Below are positions 8,149-18,845 of a stretch of DNA of 32,436 nt, piece by piece. The notes beneath the pieces were generated by a model. That model was not told the origin of the DNA, did no database searches, and was given only the letters and a program-made list of their open reading frames with translations. This stretch comes from Isotricha intestinalis (Eukaryota > Ciliophora > Litostomatea > Vestibuliferida > Isotrichidae). Location of the stretch: assembly GCA_023807065.1 (NCBI GenBank), contig JAJJLU010003769.1, positions 1-32,436 of the forward strand, read 5' to 3'. The translations under genes were made by a program, and so were the position numbers. Within the stretch, counting starts at the first letter, position 1; each line of letters starts with the position of its first letter.

Positions 8149-11100
8149 TTAAATTATATCTTCTCTTATAATATTCTCTTCTTCATCACCTTCATTAAAT
8201 ACATTTTCTTCTTTTTTCTCTTGTAACGACAAAGCTTGATTAAGAGGCAAAAATTTAAAATCTCCTTTTTCAACACTCATTTTAACATATTTTTCAAGTC
8301 CATCACAATCAGTCATTTCTTTTTGTTGTAATTCAATAACATAATATAAATAAGCAAAAATATTATGTTCATATTTATAATGATTAAGCCATCCATTACC
8401 TTTAATTTCAAAAACATATTTTTGAATACCACAAACAAAACAAAATTCTTTAATGTTTCTTCTTCTAATTTTCATTTTTTCTCTTAATTGCGTTAAACCA
8501 TCAATTATTAAAGAGAAAATAACATTAAAAATGAAAACAATAATAAGAAAATAAAAAGTAATATCAATTAAATATTTTTTAAAATATTCTTTATCATTTC
8601 TAGATAATTCTCCTCCTATAACAGATAAACCTGAATTAGTTGTGATTCCTATATGTAAAACAGACAAAAAGCAATTATATATATTATCACAATAAGAATT
8701 AACCTCAACTTCATCTCTTAAACTTCCCATATAATCTACACTTGAAAAATAACTTCTTAAAGTGAAAAATTCAAATACTGAATATATATATATCAATATT
8801 GTTAATAAAACAAATGTTGACAATATTTGCTTTAAATTATTCGATAATGCTCTTATTATATTTTGAAGTGATTTATTTAAACGTATTATATCTAAAAGTT
8901 GTAAAATACTAAAAAATGGAGTGATAAAAATTCCTAATATTGAGATTATAAAATCTAATATGAAGAAACATACATCTAAATCAAATATTAAATTTATTCC
9001 TTTTGTTTTATAAAGTTTAATCCATAAATATTTATGATCACTACTGATTTTATCTAAAAATTCATATAGAAAAAAAAATAATATTGAACCAGAATATTTT
9101 TGAATTTTTTCTTCTTTATATTTTAAATTTAATTCATTTGCTTTTTTTTCAAGCCTATTAAAAATTAAAGGATATTGATTCACAATAATAAAAATTAAAG
9201 CACAGGAATTAAAAAGTAATTGAATAAATTGAAAAAATTTAATTTGAAGAGGAACTCTCTCATATTGAAAATGATAATTAAAAGTAGGATGAGCAGAAAC
9301 AAAAGTACAATATTTATTTGAACAATCTTCAGTATCATCATTTCGAATAAAAATGAATAAAAATAAATTAATAATAATTGTAGTAAGATAAGCTAATTTA
9401 TTAAATATACTCCAATTTCTAAAAAGTATTCTAAAAGCACCTAAATTTTGTTGATGAATTAAATCATTTTTAATATGATCAATTTGTTTAAATAATTCCT
9501 CTAATCTTGCTTGATGATTTTCATATTGACATTCCCATATAACTTCATTTCTTGATTCTTTTTGGAAAAATTTAAAAATAAATGGTATTTTAAAATATGT
9601 TTTTACAATTTCTCCTCTATAAACTATTTCCACATTTGAAATATTTTTAGCAAAAAAAATATATGTATCATCAAAATACTCTCTATATTTATTAAAAAAC
9701 CTAGTATTATTATCTATTTCATTGTGAAAAGATTCAGCACTAATTTCACTTTTATAATCATCATTAATATTTAAATTATTATTATTCTCATAATAAATAT
9801 ATGCTTTTTTTTGTTTTTTTTTCTTTTGACAACATTTACATCTACAGCAAAGGCATTTTTTTAAATTATAAAATAATCCTTCATTTATGAAAGCAAAATG
9901 AGAAGAATTTGAATTTACTGAATTAATAGAAGCATTTAAATCAGCTGCATTTATTTCAAAAATTTTTACATCTTTTGTAGTATTTAATGACTCATCACTC
10001 ATATTTGATTTAAAACTTATTAATGAAATATTATGTTCTATATTTTTAAAATTATTTTGTTTGTAATTTGAAGTGTGATTTATATATTTTTTTTTCCTTT
10101 TGATTATATTTTTATTTATGAAATTGTTTTTTTTTCTATGATTTTTTTTAATTTCATTTTCAGCGTTTAAACTTTGTAATTGTAAATTTTGAGTAAAATC
10201 AAATTTGAATTTAAACCAACTTAAATTAAGATTTGTAGGAAAAATATCTTTTAAATACATTAAAATAATAAAAATATCAAACCCAGTATTAATAATCTTT
10301 AAATCATTTCCTGAAATTTTTCCATTAATACAATTTTGAGAAGTGCATTTATTATCATATTCATATGAATAAATATTAATATTATTTAATCTTGGAAGAG
10401 TTAAATTATTTTGTAAAAAATGTGCTTGTTTACAAATTTCACCTGAAAATAATCTTTCTTTATTTGGTTTAATTTTCATTACATATATATCAATTAATTT
10501 TTCAATTAAAAAATTTGCTTCAATTTCATCTATTAAAATTTCTCCAACTTCTTTAAGAGTTTCTCTTGTTGTTAATGATTTTAAAAAATGAATTAAATGG
10601 CAAAAAAATAAATTTTTCTTTTGATTAATTTCTTCCTTTATTATAAAATTATAATCGTTTTTCAATAAATTATTTATCATTTTATATAAATTCCTTCTTG
10701 AACCTAATAAAATTTGATTTTCTTTACAAGGTCCAAAACAATAATCTGATAATGTTAAAAAGCATTGATTGATTAAATCTAGAGTTTTTAAACTATAAAA
10801 AATACTATTTTCATAACTTAAAAGAGAAATTAAAAATGTTGCATTGTCATAAACTAAATTAATTGAACTTATGTTTTCTGACATATTTAAAGAATATTCT
10901 TGATTTCTAAAAAAATGTTGAAAAGGTTCAAAACAATTGTTACATAATAATTGTATTAAAAGAAATATTTTTTTTGGTAATTGAAAATATTTATCTTCAT
11001 CAAATAAAAACATTTTTTCAAATATTCTAAAAGATGAAAAATTTCTAAAATTATCTACTCTTTCTAAATTAATTGAATGATTATTATGTCTTTCAATTTC

Positions 11101-14100
11101 AGAATAAAAAGATTTTTTTTTGTTTTTATAATAATCATTTTTCTTTCCATCATTAGGTTCCATCTCTTTTTCTATTTTTTTTAAAGTAGTATTTAAAAGC
11201 CATCGAATAAAAGATAAAAATTTAAAAGATTGTTTGGGATGATCACTAAAATATTGATAAAAAGCAATTTGAGCTGATAAATTTTCATGTGATAATAATA
11301 ATATTAATAAATTTATGCTTTCTTCAATTGTAGATAAATCAGAATTTTTATCAATTAAAACCATTGCATAGTCTATTAAACTTGAATAATTAATTTGACT
11401 TCTAATTTCATTTAATTTCATTAATTTTTCTCGACTACTTAATTTTTCTTTATTAAATTTAATTTGTAATTTTTGTATGTTTGAATATATTATTTCTTGA
11501 ATAAATTTCAATAAATATAACTTAAATTTTTTATCAGATAAATCTTTTGCTCCTTTGATAAATTTAGTAATAAAATCTCCTTTTTTTAAAACCTCTAAAC
11601 TGTTAATTTTTTCTGCAGTTTCACCTATAACTGAATCATTTCCAATTTTTTCTTGTAATTCATGAAAAGATAAAATAAAACTTCTAAATATACTTTCAAT
11701 TTTTAATGATTTATCATCAATTTTAGATTCTAAATCTAAAAATTCAGAAATATCTTGTTGTTTAGATATACTTTGTTTTTTACCTTTAATTGGAGCTTTA
11801 TGAAATTTTTGTAAGTAATTAGTTAATTCTTTTAATGATATTTTATTGTTTTGATCTGTATCAATAAAATTCATTGTATCTTCTATTTCTTCATTTGTTA
11901 CTTTATTATTTAACAATAATTTTAAATTTCTTTTAAATTCAAATTTATCTATTTGTTTGTCATTATCTGTATCTAATAAATGGAAAATTCCTGTTACATT
12001 TTGATCATTTACAATTAAATATTCTTGAATTAATTTTAAAACTTTACTCGCATTTTGCTGTTCTTTTTCATTTATTATTTCTTTTTCTTTTTCTTTTTCT
12101 TTTATTTTTAATTTATTATTATTTTTATTGTTTTCTTTTAAAGTTAGAAGAGGAAATTCAAATACTTGATTTTTATTGTTTTCTCTCTTTTGTTTATTTT
12201 TTGCTAATTTATTTACTATTTCTTCATAATTACTTTTTGGTGCTGCAATTAAGCATTTTTGAATTTGATATTCTAATTCAGTGATTTTTGAATCTTCTCC
12301 TATTTTTTCTTCTAATATTGTTAAAAAATCCATTAAACGACTTAATTTTTTTTTTAGTTTTAAAATTATTGTTCTATGGTCTTTTGTCAATTTAATTTTG
12401 TTAATTTCAATATATTTAAAAATGTCAAAAATGAAGATCAAAACACCTTCTTGTTTTAAATTATAATTTATATTTTCATTTAGGAAAAAATTCATATATT
12501 CTTTTTTTTTGAATTCTGTAATATATTTATTAACATTGAAAGATGTAGTAGTTTCCAATAAACGTAAATCTATGATATCAATTGTCAATAATTCTTTAGT
12601 TTCAGGATCATCTTTTATTGTTTTTAAAATTAATTCTCTTATTTCATAAACAATATTTTTTTTATTTTCTGGGATTGATTCTGAAATTTTGTTATTTGTT
12701 GAAGTGTATCTGTCTAAAAAATAATTGGCATAAAAATAAAATAAATTAATTTCTGGAACAATTAAATTTTGAAATACTTCAAAAGCATAGTTTATACTAA
12801 ATTCTTTTTCATTATATTTTTCATTTGTATATATAGGATAAAAAATGTTTTTAAAAAATGAAAGAAAAGCCAATTTGACAGGATAAGGAATTTCATTTGA
12901 GGTCAAATTCTTTACTAAATTTTCAATAGTAATTAATTTTCTACAATTCATAACAGAAAAAATATTATTTATTGCACAAGATGAAAGTAATTCAACAAAT
13001 TTTATTTGTCTTATTAAATTCATATATAGTTTTTGATAACCACTTTGTTTGGTTTTTATATTATTCAACATTGCTTCAAATTCTTTTTTTTCTATATCAA
13101 AAATTGTAATTTTAATTGCATTTGAATTGACAAAAATATTTTGTATAATAATAATTTGATTAACATAAATATTTTGGTCTCTATAATTTATATTTAAAGA
13201 TCTTAATAAATCAATTGTTTCTGAACTTATAACTTTTTCATCTGTAATTCTAGAAAATATTTTTTTAATATATTTTTCGTTTTTTCCTGTCTCTTTATAG
13301 ATATTTAAAATTTCTGTTAGAACTTCACATACATAAGAATAAGTTGAAATCATAACTAAAAAAGGATCAAAATATTTTTTTAAAGACATTTGATTACTAT
13401 AATTTCTAAAGCAAAAATAATATAAAAATTTAAATATTGAATTATAAATTGTTAAATTTTTATCATATTCTAATAAAAAAGATAACAAATCAATTAAAGT
13501 CTCATGTATTTTTAAGTGATTGCAAAAATTTTGTATTTTACATAATTTTTGGGGAGAATTTAAATCTAATCTTGCAATTAATTCAACATCAATATTTCTT
13601 TTCAAATCTAATAATCTATTTAAATTTCCTTGTTTTTCTGTATTTTGATTTATTTTATAAGAAACATAATCTCTTATAATTAAATCTTTCATTTCTAAAA
13701 TCCTTTGATTTACTGTTACCAAATTTTCAAATAATGTTATATCAGAAGAATTAACCAAAATTTCCATAGTAGCTAAATTTTTTTTTAAGTTATCAAATTC
13801 ATCAAAATAATTAACTAATAGTTCTAAAGCCTTTTCATCTAATTTATTCCCTGAAAATTCATTATCAAAATCATTAAAAATAATACCTAATAAATCTATA
13901 TCAATACTTATTTTTTCTTTATTTAAATTGCTATTCTTATCATTATTATTGTGTTCTTCATTTTCAAATTCAAAATTTAAAATATTTAAATTTTTTGATA
14001 TTAAATTATAAATTTTAACTAAATATCTTGTATTAGTTAAAGGATATCCATCATAATAAAAATTTCTATAAATATTCATACATTTATAAATATTAACATC

Positions 14101-17100
14101 TTCTTTAATCACACAAATAGTAGATATTATTTCAATTCCATATTCATATAATTTTAATAAACTTAATTTAATTTCTGAATAATTTCCTTCAATACAATCA
14201 CATGCTAAATTTGCTAACCAATGACTTTCTCTTAATTTTTTATTTTTTTTATATTTATATGATTCTTTTATAAAATTATTATTTGAATCATTATCATTAT
14301 CATTATCTGATTTATCATTATCTTCTTCTTGAATATCTTTTTCTTTTGGAGGTTTATATTTATCAAAAACTGAAAAAAAATAAGATAATCTTAAACAGAT
14401 TTCATTTATTTCTTTATATGTTAAAAAGCCAAAATCAATAATTTCTTTTGTTAAAATGAAAATTTCTTGAATGAAATCTAAAGTCTCAATAAATTTTGTT
14501 TTATCCTTTTTTAAAGTTCGCATTGAGTCAATATTTGCAAAAGATTCAAAGTTATTATCTTTTCTGAAAAAATTTTTAATATATGTTTTTAAAAAATCAA
14601 ATTTATCTTTATTAATTTCATTCATATTTCTAAAATCATTTTCATTATGTTGATTTTGACTAACATTAAACCACCTATATATAAATTCTAAAATATCATC
14701 ATCTTCTTTTGGGTTATTATTCCAATAAAAAACTTTCATTCTAAAATCAGTAATCCTTAAATTTGGTTCTGAATCAATAAATAAAACTCTAAATAATTTT
14801 ATATATCTCATTCTAATACTCATTTCAATATTTGAATCCATTATAACTTGCCAAATATGAGAAATTGATAATCCTACATGTTTTGTATTTGAAATAATAT
14901 GGATATTTAATTGATTTCTTGAAACACAAGTTGCATAATATAAATCTAATATTGCATTAATATAATTTATATATTTTGGAAATTTTTCACTTGTGAAATC
15001 ATCATAATAGAAAATTGGAACATCTTTAAAATTATTTTTGGCTGTTTTTATAATATTTAAGGAAGAATTTTTTGAAAAAAATTCATCATATGTTAATTTT
15101 GTATTAAATATAATATAAGGACGGTTGTTATAATCATTTCCAAATTTTAATGGAATTAAATCATTTTCAAATAATTTAATTTTTATTTCGATTTGATTTA
15201 TATAAATCCCAGTTCCATTTGAATTTAAGCATAACATTTGTAATATTTGAAAATATAAAGTTTGTTCTTCTATATTACCTAATGTTTCATCAATTTCACT
15301 TAATTTATTTTTCCAAAATGAAATTTGAGAATACTTATTTCCAAAACCATAAATATCTTGAGATTGAACTGAATTTCTTTTATAATTTTGTTTTTTCTCA
15401 AAATTCTCTATATTAAATGAACCTCTTTTGTCAATTTTATTTGAAGTTTTCAAACATAAAATCATTAATCTTATAATTGCTAAAGTATGTGTTTTATATA
15501 AATCATTTACAATATTTATACATTCATATAATTCACTTGAAGATGATTTATTATCTTGAATTAAAAGTTCCAAAATTTCAAAAGTTAAATCTACTGCACT
15601 AACAGTATATTTTAAAGCAATTTTTTCAGGAGATAATTTTTCTTTTCCTTCATTAATAAACCCTTTATCTTGTTCTTTTTGTTCAATTGATTTTCCATCA
15701 AATAATAATATATAATTTAACAAAATATAAATTAATCTTTGTTGAGTATGTATATTTTGAAATTTTCTAAAATGTATAGACCCAATTTTATTCTCTAAAC
15801 ATTCATCTTTTATATAATTTAAAATTATTTTATATGTTTTAATCATATTTTTAAATCTCTCTTCATCTTCAGATGCAATAAAATAATCATAAACATACAC
15901 TCTTTTAATTTCATCACCTTCAATGACCCTAATACCCCAAGAATTAATATTTTCAAATAAATTTAATAAATGATAAACAATTAAAGCAGCATTATAATTA
16001 ATTTTAACTAAAGAATTATTTTGTAATTCTATCTTAAAAACCATTTTTTCATAGTCCATTTTATCTTCTTTTCCCAAAATCATATTATATTTTCCATCTC
16101 TAAATCTATTAATATCAATTTTTAAATAAGAATCAGTACCTTTTGCATAAAAATAAACTTGACTTTTATCTGTAACAATTTCATTATTAATATTATAATC
16201 TTGATTATCAGCATAAATATAAAATACACTTTCATCATTTAAATTATTTGATAAAGCAATTTCATTTGATTCTGAATTAAATGAAAGATATAATCCACTT
16301 GGAATATGACGAAATCGAACTGGACATCCATAATATATAATTTTTCCTTCATATGGTTTTTCATATTGAATTTCCCAAAAATAATTTGAATTATCTATCT
16401 CAGATAAATCTGTGTTTAATGAAACAAAATAATTTGAAATTTTTAAGGAAAGAGATATATTTGAATCACTTTCTGACAAAGAAGAATTAATGATGTTACT
16501 TTTGTTTGTGTTATAATCATCTATTAAATTATTTTTTTTTGAAATTAAATTATTGTTAATATTTGATTCTGACGTAAAATTACTTTTTTCATTCATTTTT
16601 AATGTTGAGGTATCATTATTATATTTTGAATCATTTATTATTGAATTTTTATTTACCATTCTTGGTGAATTTTTTTTTTGTTGAATTTGAGAAAAATCAG
16701 ATGTTAATTCATTATTATTTAAATTTATATTATCAGTGTTAATTTCTTCATCTTGATTATTGAAATTATTATAATTATTATTATTATAATCATTATTAAA
16801 ACTTTCTTCTTCTTCATTTTTTTCATCATCATTTTGATTTCTTTTATCAGTTTTTAATTTAGGTAATAATTCATTCATATTTTTTAATTTTGCACATAAA
16901 TAACCATTATAATCTTGACTAAATAATTTAACAGTTGAAGTAGATTTAATATAATTTTTTTCACTAGCATTCTTAATATCTTCTGCACTATCAAACAAAG
17001 AAAATTTTAAAGCACAATTAACATTACTTAAATTAACTTCTAAATTACTTTTATCTTTAGAATTAATGTTAACATGAATAAAACTTTCAGTTTCAGTTAC

Positions 17101-18573
17101 ACAACTCATAATAAAAAAATTATCAGAATAAAATACACTTTCACCTAAATGTCTAATTTTTGAACTTGGAATTAATTTAAACCAAGCATTTTGACCTCCT
17201 AAAGGATTTAATACTACATCAATACATCCAATTTCATTTGAGATTTTATTATGATCAATAATTAATAATTCATTCGTAAAAACATTTCTTAATTGAATTG
17301 CTTCTCCATATGCTACTATATTATTATAATTTAAAGAAAATTCACTTTGATTTCCTTTTTTTTCTTCACGAGATAAATTCGATAATTCTTTTAAATTCTT
17401 TTCTTCTTCTTTTGTTAATTTTCTGTTATTTTCAATGTTTTTTAAATTTTTTTTTAAGGCAAAATATTGTTTTTGAAAAGATGAATTTTGAGGATTCTCT
17501 ATTCTAAATAAACTTCTTTTAAATATGCTTTTTCCTCCTCTTAAATTTTCAATTATTGTCATTGGAATACAAAATAATTGTTTTGATATTATTTTTTCTG
17601 GACATAAAATACCTTCTTCATTTGATAATTTATTTTTAGAATGAGATTTTATTTTATATTCATAACGAATTAAAACTAAATCCCCAATACGTAAATAATT
17701 ATTATTTTGAAATTTTGAATTATGATTTAATAAATTATGATAATTATAACTAAAATGAGAAAAATGATTAAAATAATTTCTTTGAAAATTATCATTTAAA
17801 TTACTTGTGTTTATTTTAGAATTTACACCTGAATATATTAAAGATTTTCTTTTATTATTAGGATTTAAAAAATTATTTAATTGATTTTGAAATAAAGTTC
17901 TATTCCTATAAATATTAGAAATTTTTTTATGATTATTACTAATATTTGAATTATGATTATTTTGATTTATTATAGTTTTTTTTTTCTTTTGTTGTCTAAT
18001 ATTTTCTTCGGCATGTTTTGGATTAAACATTTCTTTTTTGTTTAAAAATTCTCTACTTAAAATAGTAGATTTCCCAACTTGAAATGTATTATTAATATTA
18101 TTTTCAGCATTAAAATTAATATTTAATTCACTGTTTTCACCTTGACCATAATTATTAAATTTTGAATTTATAGTTCCTAATTTTTGATGAGAAACAATAT
18201 TTCCTTGAGTATTAAATACACTCGCTCTTCTTTTTTTTCTTGTTGATGAAGGTAAATTAATTGAAGTTATTGTATTTGAAATATTCATTGGAGGTGTTTT
18301 TTCAATTGGATTATTTTGTTTTTCTAATTTGTAATTTTGATATGATTGTCTATAATTTATGTCATTATCTTTATATGCGGTTGGCATTAATTTATTTAAA
18401 TAATAATTTACTCTTAATTTCTCATCATATGCAAATTTAAAGTCTTTTTTTTCACCATTTGATTTTATGTTTCTAATTATATCAAGACGATAAAAAAAAT
18501 CTAAGATCTTTCGATATTCGAGAAAATTATGAATTTTTTTGACAAACATTTTTATTCTTCCATCATTATACAT
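8149..18573 (-). CDS. Giant intracellular Ca2+-release channel, IP3R/RyR superfamily, with EF-hand pair
   Basis: One intronless 3474-codon frame. Residues 1-290 are a low-complexity extension. The IP3R-type N-terminus starts near 292 (NYLRIGDLVLIRYEY, then FALKKNL). MIR-type repeats follow (CPVRFRHIPSGLYLSFNSES), interrupted by an acidic/Asn insert at ~570-720. A RIH-like region is near 1120 (EQTLYFQILQMLCLNSNGTG). Two canonical EF-hands lie at ~2197-2250 (DTDNDKQIDKFE and DTDQNNKISLKE), a feature shared with RyR more than with animal IP3R. The channel domain starts near 3050, the pore helix and filter lie near 3300-3320, and the last helix (FNVIFSLIIDGLTQLREKM) matches IP3R S6. The linker C-x2-C...H-x4-H (CFVCG...NHYKYEH) is the IP3R C-terminal zinc-binding element. 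It probably releases Ca2+ from an internal store such as the ER. Gating by IP3 is doubtful (see findings). The stop is TAA. Confidence 0.92.
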   Translation of the reverse strand: MYNDGRIKMFVKKIHNFLEYRKILDFFYRLDIIRNIKSNGEKKDFKFAYDEKLRVNYYLNKLMPTAYKDNDINYRQSYQNYKLEKQNNPIEKTPPMNISNTITSINLPSSTRKKRRASVFNTQGNIVSHQKLGTINSKFNNYGQGENSELNINFNAENNINNTFQVGKSTILSREFLNKKEMFNPKHAEENIRQQKKKKTIINQNNHNSNISNNHKKISNIYRNRTLFQNQLNNFLNPNNKRKSLIYSGVNSKINTSNLNDNFQRNYFNHFSHFSYNYHNLLNHNSKFQNNNYLRIGDLVLIRYEYKIKSHSKNKLSNEEGILCPEKIISKQLFCIPMTIIENLRGGKSIFKRSLFRIENPQNSSFQKQYFALKKNLKNIENNRKLTKEEEKNLKELSNLSREEKKGNQSEFSLNYNNIVAYGEAIQLRNVFTNELLIIDHNKISNEIGCIDVVLNPLGGQNAWFKLIPSSKIRHLGESVFYSDNFFIMSCVTETESFIHVNINSKDKSNLEVNLSNVNCALKFSLFDSAEDIKNASEKNYIKSTSTVKLFSQDYNGYLCAKLKNMNELLPKLKTDKRNQNDDEKNEEEESFNNDYNNNNYNNFNNQDEEINTDNINLNNNELTSDFSQIQQKKNSPRMVNKNSIINDSKYNNDTSTLKMNEKSNFTSESNINNNLISKKNNLIDDYNTNKSNIINSSLSESDSNISLSLKISNYFVSLNTDLSEIDNSNYFWEIQYEKPYEGKIIYYGCPVRFRHIPSGLYLSFNSESNEIALSNNLNDESVFYIYADNQDYNINNEIVTDKSQVYFYAKGTDSYLKIDINRFRDGKYNMILGKEDKMDYEKMVFKIELQNNSLVKINYNAALIVYHLLNLFENINSWGIRVIEGDEIKRVYVYDYFIASEDEERFKNMIKTYKIILNYIKDECLENKIGSIHFRKFQNIHTQQRLIYILLNYILLFDGKSIEQKEQDKGFINEGKEKLSPEKIALKYTVSAVDLTFEILELLIQDNKSSSSELYECINIVNDLYKTHTLAIIRLMILCLKTSNKIDKRGSFNIENFEKKQNYKRNSVQSQDIYGFGNKYSQISFWKNKLSEIDETLGNIEEQTLYFQILQMLCLNSNGTGIYINQIEIKIKLFENDLIPLKFGNDYNNRPYIIFNTKLTYDEFFSKNSSLNIIKTAKNNFKDVPIFYYDDFTSEKFPKYINYINAILDLYYATCVSRNQLNIHIISNTKHVGLSISHIWQVIMDSNIEMSIRMRYIKLFRVLFIDSEPNLRITDFRMKVFYWNNNPKEDDDILEFIYRWFNVSQNQHNENDFRNMNEINKDKFDFLKTYIKNFFRKDNNFESFANIDSMRTLKKDKTKFIETLDFIQEIFILTKEIIDFGFLTYKEINEICLRLSYFFSVFDKYKPPKEKDIQEEDNDKSDNDNDNDSNNNFIKESYKYKKNKKLRESHWLANLACDCIEGNYSEIKLSLLKLYEYGIEIISTICVIKEDVNIYKCMNIYRNFYYDGYPLTNTRYLVKIYNLISKNLNILNFEFENEEHNNNDKNSNLNKEKISIDIDLLGIIFNDFDNEFSGNKLDEKALELLVNYFDEFDNLKKNLATMEILVNSSDITLFENLVTVNQRILEMKDLIIRDYVSYKINQNTEKQGNLNRLLDLKRNIDVELIARLDLNSPQKLCKIQNFCNHLKIHETLIDLLSFLLEYDKNLTIYNSIFKFLYYFCFRNYSNQMSLKKYFDPFLVMISTYSYVCEVLTEILNIYKETGKNEKYIKKIFSRITDEKVISSETIDLLRSLNINYRDQNIYVNQIIIIQNIFVNSNAIKITIFDIEKKEFEAMLNNIKTKQSGYQKLYMNLIRQIKFVELLSSCAINNIFSVMNCRKLITIENLVKNLTSNEIPYPVKLAFLSFFKNIFYPIYTNEKYNEKEFSINYAFEVFQNLIVPEINLFYFYANYFLDRYTSTNNKISESIPENKKNIVYEIRELILKTIKDDPETKELLTIDIIDLRLLETTTSFNVNKYITEFKKKEYMNFFLNENINYNLKQEGVLIFIFDIFKYIEINKIKLTKDHRTIILKLKKKLSRLMDFLTILEEKIGEDSKITELEYQIQKCLIAAPKSNYEEIVNKLAKNKQKRENNKNQVFEFPLLTLKENNKNNNKLKIKEKEKEKEIINEKEQQNASKVLKLIQEYLIVNDQNVTGIFHLLDTDNDKQIDKFEFKRNLKLLLNNKVTNEEIEDTMNFIDTDQNNKISLKELTNYLQKFHKAPIKGKKQSISKQQDISEFLDLESKIDDKSLKIESIFRSFILSFHELQEKIGNDSVIGETAEKINSLEVLKKGDFITKFIKGAKDLSDKKFKLYLLKFIQEIIYSNIQKLQIKFNKEKLSSREKLMKLNEIRSQINYSSLIDYAMVLIDKNSDLSTIEESINLLILLLSHENLSAQIAFYQYFSDHPKQSFKFLSFIRWLLNTTLKKIEKEMEPNDGKKNDYYKNKKKSFYSEIERHNNHSINLERVDNFRNFSSFRIFEKMFLFDEDKYFQLPKKIFLLIQLLCNNCFEPFQHFFRNQEYSLNMSENISSINLVYDNATFLISLLSYENSIFYSLKTLDLINQCFLTLSDYCFGPCKENQILLGSRRNLYKMINNLLKNDYNFIIKEEINQKKNLFFCHLIHFLKSLTTRETLKEVGEILIDEIEANFLIEKLIDIYVMKIKPNKERLFSGEICKQAHFLQNNLTLPRLNNINIYSYEYDNKCTSQNCINGKISGNDLKIINTGFDIFIILMYLKDIFPTNLNLSWFKFKFDFTQNLQLQSLNAENEIKKNHRKKNNFINKNIIKRKKKYINHTSNYKQNNFKNIEHNISLISFKSNMSDESLNTTKDVKIFEINAADLNASINSVNSNSSHFAFINEGLFYNLKKCLCCRCKCCQKKKKQKKAYIYYENNNNLNINDDYKSEISAESFHNEIDNNTRFFNKYREYFDDTYIFFAKNISNVEIVYRGEIVKTYFKIPFIFKFFQKESRNEVIWECQYENHQARLEELFKQIDHIKNDLIHQQNLGAFRILFRNWSIFNKLAYLTTIIINLFLFIFIRNDDTEDCSNKYCTFVSAHPTFNYHFQYERVPLQIKFFQFIQLLFNSCALIFIIVNQYPLIFNRLEKKANELNLKYKEEKIQKYSGSILFFFLYEFLDKISSDHKYLWIKLYKTKGINLIFDLDVCFFILDFIISILGIFITPFFSILQLLDIIRLNKSLQNIIRALSNNLKQILSTFVLLTILIYIYSVFEFFTLRSYFSSVDYMGSLRDEVEVNSYCDNIYNCFLSVLHIGITTNSGLSVIGGELSRNDKEYFKKYLIDITFYFLIIVFIFNVIFSLIIDGLTQLREKMKIRRRNIKEFCFVCGIQKYVFEIKGNGWLNHYKYEHNIFAYLYYVIELQQKEMTDCDGLEKYVKMSVEKGDFKFLPLNQALSLQEKKEENVFNEGDEEENIIREDII

Positions 18574-18845
18574 TTATTAATTTATTTTTTTTTTAAATAA
18601 TGTTTTTCATTTTTTTAGAGAATGATATTCAACTTATATGTAATTACTATATAATTATTGTTTCTGTTTTTATAAAATAAAAATCTAATTTTTTTTAGTA
18701 TTTGATTAGTAAATAAAAAATTTTATTTTTATATTATAGTTTTAATAAATATTCCAAAAATGTTTTATTAACATTTAATGAATAAATATTTTTTTCTAAT
18801 CAAAAAAATAAGGAGAATAAAAAAAAATATTTTTAATTTTTATAT

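Noticed and set aside
12281..12466. Short plus-strand frames opposite the calcium channel (also at 13437, 14471, 15219 and 17298)
   Set aside because: All are antisense shadows of a conserved channel frame, with Phe/Leu-rich products and no leader or family match.
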